The translations under genes were made by a program, and so were the position numbers. The notes below the pieces were generated by a model, which was not told where the DNA came from, made no database searches, and saw only the letters and a list, made by a program, of their open reading frames with translations. Below are positions 63,894-64,000 of a DNA stretch of 64,000 nt, one piece after another. Where the stretch lies: positions 7,800,001 through 7,864,000 of the forward strand of contig NZ_CP017641.1 of NCBI RefSeq assembly GCF_001983935.1, in the 5' to 3' direction. This stretch comes from Fuerstiella marisgermanici (GTDB lineage: Bacteria; Planctomycetota; Planctomycetia; Planctomycetales; Planctomycetaceae). How positions within the stretch are numbered: position 1 is the first letter of the stretch; each line of letters opens with the position of its first letter.

Positions 63894-64000
63894 ATGGTGG
63901 CCTGCGGCGAAGTGCCGCTCGGCAAGCGTCACCTACAGTAGGTCGTGTCGGAAAGTGACACGAGCCGAGAGCAACCATTGCATCGGCCGTACTTCCATCC

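Overview
The window is a stretch of planctomycete chromosome (phylum Planctomycetota, probably order Planctomycetales; I cannot name a genus). The evidence is the gene content. There are several DUF1559 pilin-like proteins, a DUF1549/DUF1553 + DUF1501 pair, a DUF1592-type cytochrome + DUF1552 pair, a giant Ser/Thr kinase with a WD40 tail behind an ECF sigma factor, a DUF1080 protein and a PEP-CTERM protein. Nearly every gene has an ATG or GTG start, often with a purine-rich Shine-Dalgarno site.

Layout. 1-16 kb: mixed housekeeping and envelope genes. These are an acyltransferase with an inserted ankyrin block, DUF1080, a pilin-like DUF1559 protein, the DUF1549/1553-DUF1501 pair, TyrA-like dehydrogenase, an extremely Asp-rich small protein, purine nucleoside phosphorylase, a Gly-rich surface protein, exonuclease III and a secreted protein. 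16-18 kb: an intact ISL3-family insertion sequence (16497-17791) with 23-bp inverted repeats and an 8-bp target duplication; it splits a small membrane-protein gene whose reading frame can be rebuilt exactly. 18-24 kb, minus strand: an ECF sigma factor, a putative anti-sigma factor and two secreted proteins, then a flavin reductase-like protein and a putative HELYH metallopeptidase.

24-39.5 kb, minus strand: a large translation cluster. In transcription order it reads fusA, rpsJ, rplC, rplD, rplW, rplB, rpsS, rplV, rpsC, rplP, rpmC, rpsQ, rplN, rplE, rpsN, rpsH, rplF, rplR, rpsE, rplO, secY, rpmJ, rpsM, rpsK, rpoA, rplQ, closed by a hairpin terminator. tuf, rplX, rpmD, adk, map and infA are not at their usual places.

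40-42 kb, plus strand: a two-gene AbiEi/AbiEii-like (type IV toxin-antitoxin-like) module. 42-47.4 kb: an ECF sigma factor - kinase/WD40 - 2-hydroxyacid dehydrogenase operon. 47.5-58.6 kb: a second pilin-like protein and two secreted proteins on the plus strand, then on the minus strand apolipoprotein N-acyltransferase, a HEAT-repeat protein, the DUF1552/DUF1592 pair and an alpha/beta hydrolase.

58.6-64 kb: a degraded mobile zone. It holds two arrays of ~235-275-bp units, each unit containing a ~115-bp long-hairpin repeat (a further solo copy lies at 19.5 kb). Between the arrays are two head-to-head 5'-truncated RAYT-type transposase genes, a small unknown gene bracketed by 54-bp palindromic direct repeats, a PEP-CTERM protein, an ISKra4-like transposase fragment and a G-rich tract.

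No rRNA, tRNA or CRISPR array was recognised. The observations I rate highest are the long-hairpin arrays with the broken RAYT pair, the ankyrin-in-acyltransferase fusion, the AbiE-like pair, and the exact IS insertion.
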